A DNA stretch of 25,427 nucleotides from JADJPL01 sp964607915 (GCA_964607915.1 CAZSMU010000038.1:1-25427); one strand, 5' to 3'. Counted from the first letter of the stretch, positions 1 to 7,934 are shown. Program-made: numbers and translations. The notes: generated by a model from the letters alone, not told the origin.

Positions 1-97
1 CCACTTTCACACCAATCAGGCTCCAGAAAGAGGGTTCGGTGAGTAGGGGGATATTCAAGTATACCACACCAGATACCACTTTATTTTCACATTGATA
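1..97 (-). other. possible edge fragment of a reading frame; otherwise unassigned
   Basis: On the minus strand a short frame is open from a TAG at 98-100 to the left edge. It would read VVSGVVYLNIPLLTEPSF and on, if a GTG at 77-79 were the start. The composition looks protein-like, but about 30 codons without an ATG or a recognisable family cannot be called a gene. From about 100 to 215 the sequence is strongly AT-rich and no coding or RNA feature is visible there. Confidence 0.15.
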
Positions 98-279
98 CTA
101 TCAAGCTAATTCAAAATAGCAAGCGGGAAAACCATCAGTTTTTTATCTATTGTAAAATATAAAATATTGTTTATCAAGTATATAATATTATTGTATCTCA
201 AGAAAACTCCTAATTTCAGCAGAACAAAGCGTGTGTAACTGTCCTTGCCGGTTTGGATGGGAAGCCCGTTCTTTGTCGG

Positions 280-1293
280 ATGAAAAAAAAAGTAAAACAA
301 CCCCGGCTGCACGACAAGTTTATGAAAGCGGTGCTCAGCGAGGCGAACCAGGCACGTGAGTTCTTGCGACGGCTGCTGCCACCGCCCCTCACCACGCAGT
401 TGGATCTCGATACGCTTGAGATCGAGGGTACGAGCTTCCTGGCCGGACAACTGCGCGAGGTATTCTCCGATGCCCTGTTCCGCATCCAGCTAAAGGGGGC
501 CGGGAATAAGGAGTGCTTTGTGAGCATTCTTTTGGAGCATAAGAGTTACCCTTCGAAATATGTATCGGTCCAAATCCTGACGTATCTTGCCATGGGATAT
601 TATGCACAGGTACACAATGAAAAAGTGAGGGTACTACGGCCTATTCTGCCCTTTTTGTTCCACCACGGAAAGAATCGTTGGAAGTTCCGTACGCTACAAG
701 GGCTTTTTGGTCGTCAATATGCTGGTTTTCTGGAATATGTGCCCCGTTTCGAGATGATATATACCGACTTGTCTGCCGTATCCGTTGATGAAATCAACGC
801 CACGACACAGGCTTGGCTGCGTACCACGCTCCTCACCCAGAAGTACAGCCACAACCCTACTGCGCTGCTGGCTCATTTCAAGGAGATTTTTCAGGTGGCC
901 CTCGAGACTACTGGTGGGAACTTTTTCCGGGAATTAATCATTTACTACTTGATGCTCACCCGCATCGAACCAAACCAATTCAAAGAGATGCTGAAAGAAG
1001 TAACTACTGAAGAAGCGTACCTGGAAGCATTGGCTGTACACGACTCCATCGTCGGCGAATGGGAGGAGCGGGGCCGCCAGAGAGGGCTTGAAGAAGGTAT
1101 TCAGTTAGGGATTGAAAAAGGGATTGAAAAAGGGATTGAAAAAGGGCTGGAGGAGGCTAAATGCGAGACCATCCTGAGGGGCTATGCCAACGGGGTGCCC
1201 CTTCCGATCCTGTGTCTCCAAACGGGCTATAGCGAAATGGAGGTACTGCAGATAATTGAAAGGGAATATCCCGGACTGACAGCAGACTTTTAG
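280..1293 (+). CDS. Rpn family recombination-promoting nuclease / YhgA-like putative transposase
   Basis: This is a 337-residue protein of the Rpn/YhgA-like group (PD-(D/E)XK nucleases once annotated as transposases). The N-terminus carries the family opening LHDKFMKAVLSE..AREFLRR, then LDLDTLEIEGTSF. The nuclease core has an Asp in FSDALFRIQLKG and the ExK-like LLEHKSYPS. The C-terminal tail is charged, with three perfect GIEK repeats, as is common in this family. Known members make Mg-dependent DNA cuts and promote RecA-independent recombination; this activity is inferred here. The ATG at 280 is chosen because the frame upstream offers only a TTG at 253. It is a single gene with an AT-rich 5' flank unlike the rest of the window, which suggests an accessory, possibly transferred, gene. 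No promoter was recognised. Confidence 0.85.
   Translation: MKKKVKQPRLHDKFMKAVLSEANQAREFLRRLLPPPLTTQLDLDTLEIEGTSFLAGQLREVFSDALFRIQLKGAGNKECFVSILLEHKSYPSKYVSVQILTYLAMGYYAQVHNEKVRVLRPILPFLFHHGKNRWKFRTLQGLFGRQYAGFLEYVPRFEMIYTDLSAVSVDEINATTQAWLRTTLLTQKYSHNPTALLAHFKEIFQVALETTGGNFFRELIIYYLMLTRIEPNQFKEMLKEVTTEEAYLEALAVHDSIVGEWEERGRQRGLEEGIQLGIEKGIEKGIEKGLEEAKCETILRGYANGVPLPILCLQTGYSEMEVLQIIEREYPGLTADF
1108..1143 (+). repeat. three perfect 12-bp tandem repeats in the nuclease gene
   Basis: GGGATTGAAAAA is repeated three times without a mismatch, in frame, encoding GIEK each time; a looser copy precedes it (GIQL) and GLEE follows. Identical units could allow in-frame slippage that changes the length of the C-terminal tail by four residues per unit. 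Confidence 0.9.
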
Positions 1294-1315
1294 GTAAAGG
1301 TAAGGGTTAGCGACT

Positions 1316-1478
1316 CTGAGCTTGTGTAAAAAGGCTCACTCTCAGCGCCGGGCAAAAAAGAGTACTTTGTATGTACAGGGGGGTGTGATTTTCGCCAAGC
1401 GAAAATTACACCCCCCTGTGCGTATGAGAATCTATTTTCGACCTTTTTCCCATTCTCGCTGACCCCTCGCGACAGTCT
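1316..1478. repeat. diverged long-hairpin element, copy E (80-nt right arm, triloop)
   Basis: The right end (1443-1478) closely matches the end of the intact elements at 20818 and 23472: CTCGCTGACCCCTCGC followed by AGTCT. The left arm holds a matching CTCAGCG and AAAAAAGAGTACTTT. The apex is a 20-bp stem, 1376-1395 paired with 1399-1418, around the loop CAA, with a single G.T pair. From the apex to the right end is exactly 80 nt, the same as in the intact copies, although the apex sequence is unrelated to theirs. The outer left arm is degraded. The element fills the gap between the converging Rpn gene and sdhB, and its last bases overlap the sdhB stop codon. Confidence 0.7.
1376..1418 (+). 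terminator. strong hairpin between converging genes, possible terminator
   Basis: A 20-bp stem with loop CAA lies 82 nt past the nuclease stop and 58 nt past the sdhB stop. The only non-Watson-Crick pair (1388 with 1406) is G.U in plus-strand RNA but C/A in minus-strand RNA, so the structure is best in the nuclease transcript. Neither side has a clean U-tract, so factor-independent termination is not certain. Confidence 0.5.
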
Positions 1479-2229
1479 ATTGTTCGTCGGAGGAGAAGAC
1501 TGCGGACAAGTATTCCCGGTTCATGCGGGCGATATTTTCCACGGAGATGCTTTTGGGGCATTCTGCTTCGCAGGCGGTGACATTGGAGCAGTTGCCAAAA
1601 CCCTCCAGGTCCATTTGGCGCACCATATTGAGTACTCTTTTCTTAGCCTCTACCTTACCTTGGGGTAGGAGGGCGAGTTGAGATACCTTCGCACTGACGA
1701 ACAGCATAGCGGACGCGTTGGGGCAGGCTGCCACGCAGGCTCCACAGCCAATACAGGCAGCGGCATCGAAAGCAGCAGCGGCATCATCGCGCACGATGGG
1801 GATAGCATTCGCATCCTGGGCTTGGCCGGTACCTACGGATACAAAGCCCCCCGACTGGATGATGCGGTCGAAAGCGCTCCTGTCTACTGCGAGGTCTTTG
1901 ATGACCGGGAAGGACTGGGCGCGGAAGGGCTCGATGGTGATGGTTTCTCCATCCTTAAAGAAGCGCATGTGCAACTGGCAGGCTGTGGTACCCTGTAGTT
2001 TACCATGAGGGTGCCCGTTGATCACCATGCTGCACGTACCGCAGATTCCCTCGCGGCAGTCGTGTTCGAAAGCGACAGGTTCTTTGCGTTCCGCGATGAG
2101 CTTTTCGTTGAGTACGTCGAGCATTTCGAGGAAGGACATGTGTTCGTCCACGTTGTCGAGGGAGTAGGTGACGAACTGTCCTTTTTTATATTCGCCTCCC
2201 TGGCGCCAGATTTTGAGGGAGAGTTTCAT
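1477..2229 (-). CDS. sdhB: succinate dehydrogenase / fumarate reductase iron-sulfur subunit
   Basis: The 250-residue protein transfers electrons from the flavoprotein to the membrane cytochrome of complex II. All three cluster motifs are present: [2Fe-2S] ligands C58, C63, C66 and C84; [4Fe-4S] ligands C159, C162, C165 and C169 (CIGCGACVAACP); and [3Fe-4S] ligands C214, C220 and C224. It is the last gene of sdhC-sdhA-sdhB, 64 nt after sdhA, and uses an ATG start. Its TAG stop lies in the terminal bases of a repeat element. The direction of catalysis (oxidation or fumarate reduction) cannot be read from the sequence. Confidence 0.97.
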   Translation of the reverse strand: MKLSLKIWRQGGEYKKGQFVTYSLDNVDEHMSFLEMLDVLNEKLIAERKEPVAFEHDCREGICGTCSMVINGHPHGKLQGTTACQLHMRFFKDGETITIEPFRAQSFPVIKDLAVDRSAFDRIIQSGGFVSVGTGQAQDANAIPIVRDDAAAAFDAAACIGCGACVAACPNASAMLFVSAKVSQLALLPQGKVEAKKRVLNMVRQMDLEGFGNCSNVTACEAECPKSISVENIARMNREYLSAVFSSDEQ

Positions 2230-2293
2230 ATCCGTATTAATTTTTGACTTGATCGAATGAATGAAGCGTGCCCAGGCGGTACGGTGGGTTTGA

Positions 2294-4294
2294 TTATTTA
2301 TAGCTTCTCGTTTTCAGTTCAATATTTTCGAATACGAGGTCTTCGCGGTGCATGACGGGTTCCTGCTCCCAGCCTTTGTATTCCCAGGCTGCTACGTAGC
2401 GGTAGTTTTCATCATCGCGTAGGGCTTCGCCTGCTTCGTCCTGGTACTCTTCCCGGAAGTGGCCGCCGCAGGATTCGTTGCGGTTGAGGGCATCTAGGAT
2501 CATAAGTTCGCCCATTTCCATGTAATCCGCCACGCGGAGTGCTTTTTCGAGCTCCGGGTTGTAGTCGTTGGGGGAGCCGGGTACGAAAGCATCGCGATAG
2601 AACTCATCGCGGAGTTCGAGGATCATGGCGCGGGCTTTTTGCAGGCCTTCTGCACTCCGGGACATACCGCAGTAGTCCCACATAATCCTGCCGAGGCGGC
2701 GGTGGAAGCTTTCGACAGATTGCTTGCCACCGAGGCTCATCATTTGTTCGATACGGCTGCGGGTTTCCTGTTCGGCGTCCCTAAATTCGGTCCGGTTGGG
2801 GTCGAATTTAGGGGTGCGGATATCGTTGGCAAGGAAAGAGCCGATAGTATAGGGCAGTACGAAGTATCCGTCGGCGAGGCCCTGCATGAGGGCGGAGGCA
2901 CCGAGTCGGTTGGCACCATGCTCGGAGAAATTGCATTCTCCGATAGCGAAGAGGCCGGGCACATTCGTCTCGAGATTGTAATCTACCCACAGGCCACCCA
3001 TAGTATAGTGGACAGCCGGGTAGATTTTCATCGGCAATTTGTATGGATTTTCGCCGGTGATTTTTTCATACATCTCGAAGAGGTTGCCGTATTTTTCAGC
3101 GACCACCTCTTCGCCCAGGCGGGTAATCGTTGCTTTATCCGGGTTGTGATTGCCGCCGGCATTAGCTTTGGAGCGGCCATAGCGTTCGATGGCCGCTGCG
3201 AAGTCCAGGTAAACGGCCAGACCAGTGGGAGCTACACCGAGGCCTTCATCGCAGGCCACCTTGGCGGCGCGGGAGGCTACGTCGCGAGGTACGAGGTTCC
3301 CGAAGGCGGGGTAGCGGCGTTCGAGGAAGTAGTCGCGGTCTTCCTCGGGGATATCGAGGGCTGTTTTGCGGCGCTCGCGGATAGCCTGGGCGTCTTCTTT
3401 CTTTTTAGGCACCCATACCCGTCCATCGTTGCGGAGGGATTCAGACATCAGGGTGAGTTTGGATTGATAGTCGCCGCTCACGGGGATGCAAGTGGGGTGG
3501 ATTTGCGTAAAGCAAGGATTGGCCATGAGGGCACCTTTGCGCACAGCGCGCCATGCGGCGGTCACGTTGCAGTTCATGGCATTGGTAGAGAGGTAGAACA
3601 CGTTGCCGTAGCCTCCGGTAGCCAGTACGACCGCATGAGCAGCATGGCGTTCCAATTCGCCCGTGACGAGATTACGGGCGATGATCCCGCGCGCTTTTCC
3701 GTCCACGAGAACGAGGTTGAGCATTTCATGGCGGTTGAACATTTCGACGGTGCCGAGGGAAATTTGGCGGGAGAGGGCTTGATAAGCACCCAGCAGGAGT
3801 TGTTGTCCGGTTTGGCCACGCGCGTAGAAGGTGCGGCTTACCTGAACGCCCCCGAAAGAGCGGTTGTCGAGCAGGCCGCCATATTCGCGGGCGAAGGGCA
3901 CGCCCTGTGCGACGGCTTGGTCAATGATATTGGCGCTGACTTCGGCCAGGCGGTAGACATTTCCTTCGCGGGCGCGGTAATCGCCGCCCTTGATGGTATC
4001 GTAAAAAAGGCGATAGACGCTATCGCCGTCATTGCGGTAGTTTTTGGCTGCGTTTATCCCGCCTTGTGCAGCGATGCTGTGGGCGCGGCGCGGGCTGTCG
4101 TGGAACGTAAAACATTTCACAGAATACCCGAGTTCTCCGAGGCTGGCGGCGGCAGAGGCGCCTGCCAGGCCGGTTCCCACTACGATGATCTCAATGCGCC
4201 GTTTGTTGTTGGGGGCTACCAAAGGGACCGTCGAGCGGTAGCGGGTCCACTTTTCTGCAAGCGGGCCGGCTGGTACTTTACCATTGAGTTGCAT
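2294..4294 (-). CDS. sdhA: succinate dehydrogenase / fumarate reductase flavoprotein subunit
   Basis: The 666-residue catalytic subunit interconverts succinate and fumarate. The FAD dinucleotide-binding motif VGTGLAG is at residues 39-45. H72 in RRAHSIAAQGG is in the position that carries covalent FAD. The substrate and capping regions include IHPTCIP, and the C-terminal part has HYTMGGLWVDYN and GANRLGASALMQG. Length and sequence fit the type B enzymes that pair with a single cytochrome b subunit, as in Bacteroidota and Bacillus. It lies 14 nt after sdhC and 64 nt before sdhB, so the three genes are one transcript. Confidence 0.97.
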   Translation of the reverse strand: MQLNGKVPAGPLAEKWTRYRSTVPLVAPNNKRRIEIIVVGTGLAGASAAASLGELGYSVKCFTFHDSPRRAHSIAAQGGINAAKNYRNDGDSVYRLFYDTIKGGDYRAREGNVYRLAEVSANIIDQAVAQGVPFAREYGGLLDNRSFGGVQVSRTFYARGQTGQQLLLGAYQALSRQISLGTVEMFNRHEMLNLVLVDGKARGIIARNLVTGELERHAAHAVVLATGGYGNVFYLSTNAMNCNVTAAWRAVRKGALMANPCFTQIHPTCIPVSGDYQSKLTLMSESLRNDGRVWVPKKKEDAQAIRERRKTALDIPEEDRDYFLERRYPAFGNLVPRDVASRAAKVACDEGLGVAPTGLAVYLDFAAAIERYGRSKANAGGNHNPDKATITRLGEEVVAEKYGNLFEMYEKITGENPYKLPMKIYPAVHYTMGGLWVDYNLETNVPGLFAIGECNFSEHGANRLGASALMQGLADGYFVLPYTIGSFLANDIRTPKFDPNRTEFRDAEQETRSRIEQMMSLGGKQSVESFHRRLGRIMWDYCGMSRSAEGLQKARAMILELRDEFYRDAFVPGSPNDYNPELEKALRVADYMEMGELMILDALNRNESCGGHFREEYQDEAGEALRDDENYRYVAAWEYKGWEQEPVMHREDLVFENIELKTRSYK

Positions 4295-4308
4295 TTGAAC
4301 ACTTCAAT

Positions 4309-5070
4309 TTAATGGGTTAGAGAAATGTCGAGGTTCCACCAGCCCTGTACGTCTCCAAAGACCAATATAGGGATGAGGGCGAAGCCAAGCGGGATAAGGA
4401 TGGAATAGAGCTTACCCAGGAAGCGGATGAGCGGGGTATATTTTTTGTGGTTGACGCCCAGAGTCTGAAAAGCGCTCTGGAAGCCATGCCCCAGGTGCAG
4501 CGCGATGATGTACATAGAGAAGACGTAAACGACCACATAGAGCGGATCGGAGAAGGCGGCGATGACCGGCGTGTATAGATCCTTTACCATGACGCCATTG
4601 ATATTGATGACTTCTACGTTTCCGGTTTTCATCTGAAACCAAAACTGCCACAGGTGAAGGAGGAGGAAAATGAAAATGATTGTGCCCAACCACCCCATGC
4701 GGGAGGCAGAGTTGGGATTGGTATTGACTGCGCGGGTGACCTTTACGGCATATCCCTGGGCGCCGCGCGCGCGGCGGTTCTGCGACCAAAGCAACCAGCC
4801 CTGCACGGCGTGCAGGAGGATGGATAAGTAAAGCAGGTAAGAGACAGTCTTGATGAGCGGGTTGCTCGTCATGAATTTTGCGTAGAGGTTGAACCCAACC
4901 CCTTCATCGTTTGACAGGATTTGCAGGTTGCCCAGCAGATGTACTGCCAGGAAGAGCATCAGGAAGATACCGCTCATGCTCATCACGACTTTTTTCCCCA
5001 GAGAGGAGGTGAGGAAGCGGTCGAACCAACGTAGCCCTACAGGTTCCAGGGCGCTAGAAAGCCAGCTCAT
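4309..5070 (-). CDS. sdhC: succinate dehydrogenase cytochrome b subunit (type B, five-helix)
   Basis: This 253-residue membrane anchor has five hydrophobic helices at about 28-50, 71-95, 125-147, 178-203 and 214-238. H44, H87, H139 and H192 lie in four of these helices, the arrangement expected for two b-type haems, so the complex probably reduces menaquinone. H195 follows one helical turn after H192. One large anchor in place of separate SdhC and SdhD chains defines the type B complex. It is the first gene of the operon; a TATTTTTG promoter element lies 84 nt upstream. Confidence 0.95.
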   Translation of the reverse strand: MSWLSSALEPVGLRWFDRFLTSSLGKKVVMSMSGIFLMLFLAVHLLGNLQILSNDEGVGFNLYAKFMTSNPLIKTVSYLLYLSILLHAVQGWLLWSQNRRARGAQGYAVKVTRAVNTNPNSASRMGWLGTIIFIFLLLHLWQFWFQMKTGNVEVININGVMVKDLYTPVIAAFSDPLYVVVYVFSMYIIALHLGHGFQSAFQTLGVNHKKYTPLIRFLGKLYSILIPLGFALIPILVFGDVQGWWNLDISLTH

Positions 5071-5153
5071 CGTCTATGTGTTTTTGTGTTTAATCGTACA
5101 GATGATACTATCCATACGCCGAATAAATGATTTAGTTCGGGGTTCTTCGCGCG

Positions 5154-5161
5154 CAAAAATA
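5154..5161 (-). promoter_or_regulatory. sdhCAB promoter, -7 element TATTTTTG
   Basis: On the minus strand TATTTTTG matches TAnnTTTG, the -7 consensus of Bacteroidota primary-sigma promoters. A start site near 5149 would give a leader of about 78 nt before sdhC. No clear -33 TTTG is visible, but a perfect palindrome sits just upstream in the activator position. Confidence 0.6.
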
Positions 5162-5182
5162 GGGTACGAAAAGGATTGGCGC

Positions 5183-5200
5183 TAACCTGCACACAGGTTA
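5183..5200. promoter_or_regulatory. 18-bp palindrome, candidate activator site for sdhCAB
   Basis: TAACCTG-CACA-CAGGTTA is a perfect 7-bp inverted repeat with a 4-nt spacer. Its centre is about 43 bp upstream of the predicted sdhC start site, where a class II activator of the Crp/Fnr kind would bind. The half-site is not a textbook Crp or Fnr half-site, so the regulator is unknown. Confidence 0.4.
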
Positions 5201-5239
5201 TGGACTTCAAGCGTGTTATTTGGAATCGTTTTAAATAAT

Positions 5240-5285
5240 AGACTCGTTGCAAGGGGTCGGCGACAGGACTTTTTACACGAGCTCC
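5240..5285. repeat. degenerate half-copy of the hairpin element, copy C
   Basis: The first 24 bases (AGACTCGTTGCAAGGGG then TCGGCGA) agree with the element end at 23611-23634, read on the other strand, at 21 positions. ACTTTTTACACGAG then resembles the interior of the same arm. No second arm is present. It ends 2 nt from the stop codon of the hydrolase gene. Confidence 0.6.
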
Positions 5286-5287
5286 GC

Positions 5288-6307
5288 CTATTTCCCGGCC
5301 GTTTCGTGGATAAAATCAATGACACCGTTCATAAACGTTTGCTGGTCGTCCCACATACAAAGGTGGCTGCCATTGGCGCAATAGAGGAATTTCCCATTTT
5401 GGACCATTTTGGACATTTCCTCCATTTCTTCCGGGTTCATAGTATCGTATTTGGCACCGACGGTGAGGGTGGGTACGGAGATTTCCCTGAGGCGATCCCA
5501 GACGGACCAGCCTTTGAGGATACCACCGGGTACGAACTCGCTGGGGCCTTGCATGTGGACATATACCGGTTGGTTGAGGTGGGCGAAGCTGCGGTTCACA
5601 GGCTCCGGCCATTCGGGGAGGCGGCAGATATGGCGGGTATAGTACTCGCGGAATACAAGATCGGCGTAAGCGGGGTTAAAATAATCCCCTTTGTCCTCAA
5701 ACACTTTCAGGGAATCGAGGAGAGAAGGCCGCAACTGGCTGCGCAACTTGGCATTATAGGCTTCGTAGCGATTGAAGTCGGCGGTCATGTTGCAAATGAT
5801 GAGCCCTTTGAGATGTTGCTGGTACTTCAGGGCATACTCCATGGCCAGCATACCTCCCCAGGAATTGCCGAGCAGGTAGAAATTGTCTTGGTTGAGTCCC
5901 AGGGCCTGCCGTACCTGCTCTACTTCCTCGACGAAGCGTTCGAGTGTCCAGAGGGAGGTATCGGTCGGCTGGTCGGAGTATTTGGAGCCCAATTGGTCGT
6001 ATTCATAAAATTCAATATTCGCCTTTGGGAAAAAGCTTTGGAAGCACTCCATGTACTCGTGGGTGAGGGCGGGGCCTCCGTGCAGCAGGAGCACTTTCAT
6101 ATCGGGGCTGTTGCCGTGGCGTTTGGTCCAGACCTTGAACCCTTCTTTCAGTTCGATCATACGGATGCCTGCCTGTTGGAAAGTACCCGGGTCGGTCACG
6201 TTGAGGTAGCTACAGGCTTCGCTTTCGGCCGATGGTTTTGCAGGCTGGCAGGAGAACGCCCCCAACAGGCAGAGGGCGCTGAAAAACAGGTGGAAGGCAT
6301 TTTTCAT
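5288..6307 (-). CDS. alpha/beta hydrolase, proline iminopeptidase-like (S33), lipoprotein
   Basis: From the ATG at 6307 the protein is 339 residues and starts with a signal peptide ending in LLGAFSC, a relaxed lipobox with C20. The alpha/beta-hydrolase landmarks are HGGPA (76-80, oxyanion loop), DQLGSKYS (104-111), the nucleophile S149 in GNSWGG, D288 in GAKYDTMNPEE and H315 in NGSHLCMWD. These and the MQGPSEF segment point to the proline iminopeptidase/tricorn-factor group that removes N-terminal residues from short peptides. It is probably anchored in the envelope, facing the periplasm. An in-frame ATG at 6331 is possible, but it adds residues before the signal peptide. The lytic transglycosylase gene is upstream, separated by half-copy D. 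Confidence 0.88.
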   Translation of the reverse strand: MKNAFHLFFSALCLLGAFSCQPAKPSAESEACSYLNVTDPGTFQQAGIRMIELKEGFKVWTKRHGNSPDMKVLLLHGGPALTHEYMECFQSFFPKANIEFYEYDQLGSKYSDQPTDTSLWTLERFVEEVEQVRQALGLNQDNFYLLGNSWGGMLAMEYALKYQQHLKGLIICNMTADFNRYEAYNAKLRSQLRPSLLDSLKVFEDKGDYFNPAYADLVFREYYTRHICRLPEWPEPVNRSFAHLNQPVYVHMQGPSEFVPGGILKGWSVWDRLREISVPTLTVGAKYDTMNPEEMEEMSKMVQNGKFLYCANGSHLCMWDDQQTFMNGVIDFIHETAGK

Positions 6308-6332
6308 ACTTGCTTGAATTTGGTTGATCATA

Positions 6333-6410
6333 AGACTTGCAGCGAGGGGAATCGCCGAGGGGGGCAAAAGCCCCTTTTTCCTCAACGCATCGACTCTTCG
6401 CCGGAGTTCT
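6333..6410. repeat. shortened copy of the hairpin element, copy D
   Basis: AGACTTGCAGCGAGGGG, then AATCGCCGAGGGG and CCCCTTTTTC, follows the other end type of the intact elements (compare 23472-23520). The remainder is shortened, and the right part (CGACTCTTCGCC, GGAGTTCT) is only loosely like the opposite arm. It contains GGGGC-AAAA-GCCCC followed by TTTTT at 6361-6379, a terminator-like hairpin in plus-strand sense although both flanking genes are on the minus strand. It fills the gap between the transglycosylase stop and the hydrolase start. Confidence 0.6.
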
Positions 6411-7305
6411 ATTTAGGAATTCTAATGGCGTACGTTTTTTTGGTAGCGTTGGTGAGTTTAGAGTTGATAAGCCAGGGATTGTAGAGTTTGAGCATGCGGT
6501 AGGTAGTGCCCTGTTCTTTGGCAAATTGAGCGAGGCTGGGTATGGAGGTAGAGACTTCCACTATTTTATAGGAGCCGAGTTCTTTATACCCGTCTTCGTC
6601 TTCGAGATAGTAGCCATACATTTCCGGGTGCTCGAAGATTTCCTTGTAGGCCAGCAGGCGAAACACATACCGGGAGGTCTCGTCGTTGATTTGCAGGTCG
6701 TAGTAGCTGCTGACGCTTTGGTTTTCCAGTTCTTTTGCGATGCGCGTACCCCCGACGTTGTATGCAGCGGCGGTGAGGGTCCAGTTTCCGAAGCGTTTGT
6801 AGTGGTCTTTGATGAAGCGGGCAGCGGCATGGGTTGCTTTTTCCGGATGGTATCGTTCGTCCACTTCGTCATTTACTTCCAGCCCGTAGAAGGCGGCGGC
6901 ACTGCTCATAAATTGCCATATGCCCCGTGCGCCGGCGGAAGACACTACGTTATTGAGGTTGCTTTCCGCTACGGCCATATATTTGAAATCAGCGGGGATA
7001 CCATTTTCCTGAAATACTTTTTGAAAAAGGGGAAAATAGCGGGCTGCCTTTTTCAGGCTGAGCAATGTAGAGGCGTGTTGGTAGCTTGTAGTGAGTAATT
7101 CGCGTTCCAGTCGTTCGCGCACGTCAAAATTTTCGGTAGGGATTTTTTCACCGGCAAAGGTGAAGTTTTTTTCCAGGCTGACGGCGCGTATGACTTGCGG
7201 GAGCGGGTCATTGGTTGGTTTGGTTTCGGAGTAAGAGGCAAAAAGGGCCAGCGTACCGATGGCAGCGGCGGCATATAGATAGTATTGCAAAGACTTTTGA
7301 ATCAT
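6409..7305 (-). CDS. lytic transglycosylase (SLT domain, MltD-like)
   Basis: The 298-residue protein starts with a hydrophobic export or anchor segment (8-24). The SLT catalytic domain spans about 88-225. E114 in MAVAESNLNN is the expected catalytic acid, followed by GARGIWQFM (126-133), RYHPEKATHAAARFI and AAAYNVGG (180-186). These enzymes cleave the MurNAc-GlcNAc bond of peptidoglycan to give 1,6-anhydro products. Residues 248-298 (LAQFAKEQGTTYRMLKLYNPWL) resemble a degenerate LysM wall-binding module. The ATG at 7305 is chosen over 7347 because it puts the hydrophobic segment at the N-terminus. It may be cotranscribed with the hydrolase. Confidence 0.92.
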   Translation of the reverse strand: MIQKSLQYYLYAAAAIGTLALFASYSETKPTNDPLPQVIRAVSLEKNFTFAGEKIPTENFDVRERLERELLTTSYQHASTLLSLKKAARYFPLFQKVFQENGIPADFKYMAVAESNLNNVVSSAGARGIWQFMSSAAAFYGLEVNDEVDERYHPEKATHAAARFIKDHYKRFGNWTLTAAAYNVGGTRIAKELENQSVSSYYDLQINDETSRYVFRLLAYKEIFEHPEMYGYYLEDEDGYKELGSYKIVEVSTSIPSLAQFAKEQGTTYRMLKLYNPWLINSKLTNATKKTYAIRIPK

Positions 7306-7397
7306 GATTTTCCTGTTTTTCGGATGGGTGAAAAAAGGTTTTTCCAATGGGGAAAGGAAGCGCCTTTAGGGGGCGAACCCTTCTCGGGGCGGCAGTT

Positions 7398-7934
7398 TTA
7401 TGGGCGTGTTTCTGCAGCGGCTTTGGGGCGTTTGAAGATGGGCACGGTAGAGCAGGGTTCTCCGAACAGGATGCTGAGGGCGTAAGGCCGCAGAAGTTTG
7501 GTAATTTCGAGGTAGGCAGCGGGGGGGACCGGCTTGTGGCTACAGCCTTTGATCACTACGCGTTGGCCTTCGTAATCGCGGGGGTCGATATGGGCTAGTG
7601 CGCGTGCGAAGGCAGTTTGGTAGTAGGCTTCCGCGTTGCCCTGAAAAACATCGCGGGCGAAGGGCTGTGCATAAGAAGCGACCAACATATAGGCCCAAAG
7701 TGGGATGATGGCGTCGCTGGAGCAATAGACGAGTAGGATTTTGCCCTCATACTGCTGCCAATCGTGGGCTTTGAGTGCTTCCCGGAAATCTTTTTCCTTT
7801 AGGATGAGACCCATGAATAAAAAGTCCACGAGGTCGAAATGGGCTAATTCACCCTCCGGGAAGAGATCTTCGAGTTTGAAGGTGACCAAGCTGCTCTCTG
7901 CCACCCGGTTCACTAATGGTTTTTCTTCGCTCAT
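7398..7934 (-). CDS. DUF2480 family protein
   Basis: The 178-residue cytoplasmic protein matches the Bacteroidota family DUF2480 throughout: NRVAESSLVTFKLEDLFPEGE, FDLVDFLFMGLILKEKDFRE, YCSSDAIIPLWAYML, VVIKGCSHKPVPPAAYLEITKLLRP and the closing FGEPCSTVPIFKR. Conserved Cys, His and Ser residues (KGCSHKP, GEPCSTVP) suggest metal or cofactor binding, but no function is established. It overlaps scpB by 4 nt (ATGA), so translation of the two is coupled, a link that may hint at a role near chromosome maintenance. Confidence 0.9.
   Translation of the reverse strand: MSEEKPLVNRVAESSLVTFKLEDLFPEGELAHFDLVDFLFMGLILKEKDFREALKAHDWQQYEGKILLVYCSSDAIIPLWAYMLVASYAQPFARDVFQGNAEAYYQTAFARALAHIDPRDYEGQRVVIKGCSHKPVPPAAYLEITKLLRPYALSILFGEPCSTVPIFKRPKAAAETRP

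Noticed and set aside
280..1293. Insertion sequence around the YhgA-like gene
   Set aside because: No terminal inverted repeats or target duplication flank it, and the family acts as nucleases rather than as true transposases.
2639..4312. 557-codon open frame on the plus strand
   Set aside because: It is antisense to sdhA, whose domains and motifs are complete. Long antisense frames are common in GC-rich coding sequence, and the translation has no recognisable domain.
6361..6379. GGGGC-AAAA-GCCCC-TTTTT as a terminator
   Set aside because: It has the right form, but only for plus-strand transcription, and no plus-strand gene precedes it. It is better explained as part of repeat copy D.
5213..6484. 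423-codon open frame on the plus strand
   Set aside because: It is antisense to the alpha/beta hydrolase, which has an intact catalytic triad; the frame also runs through a repeat element.
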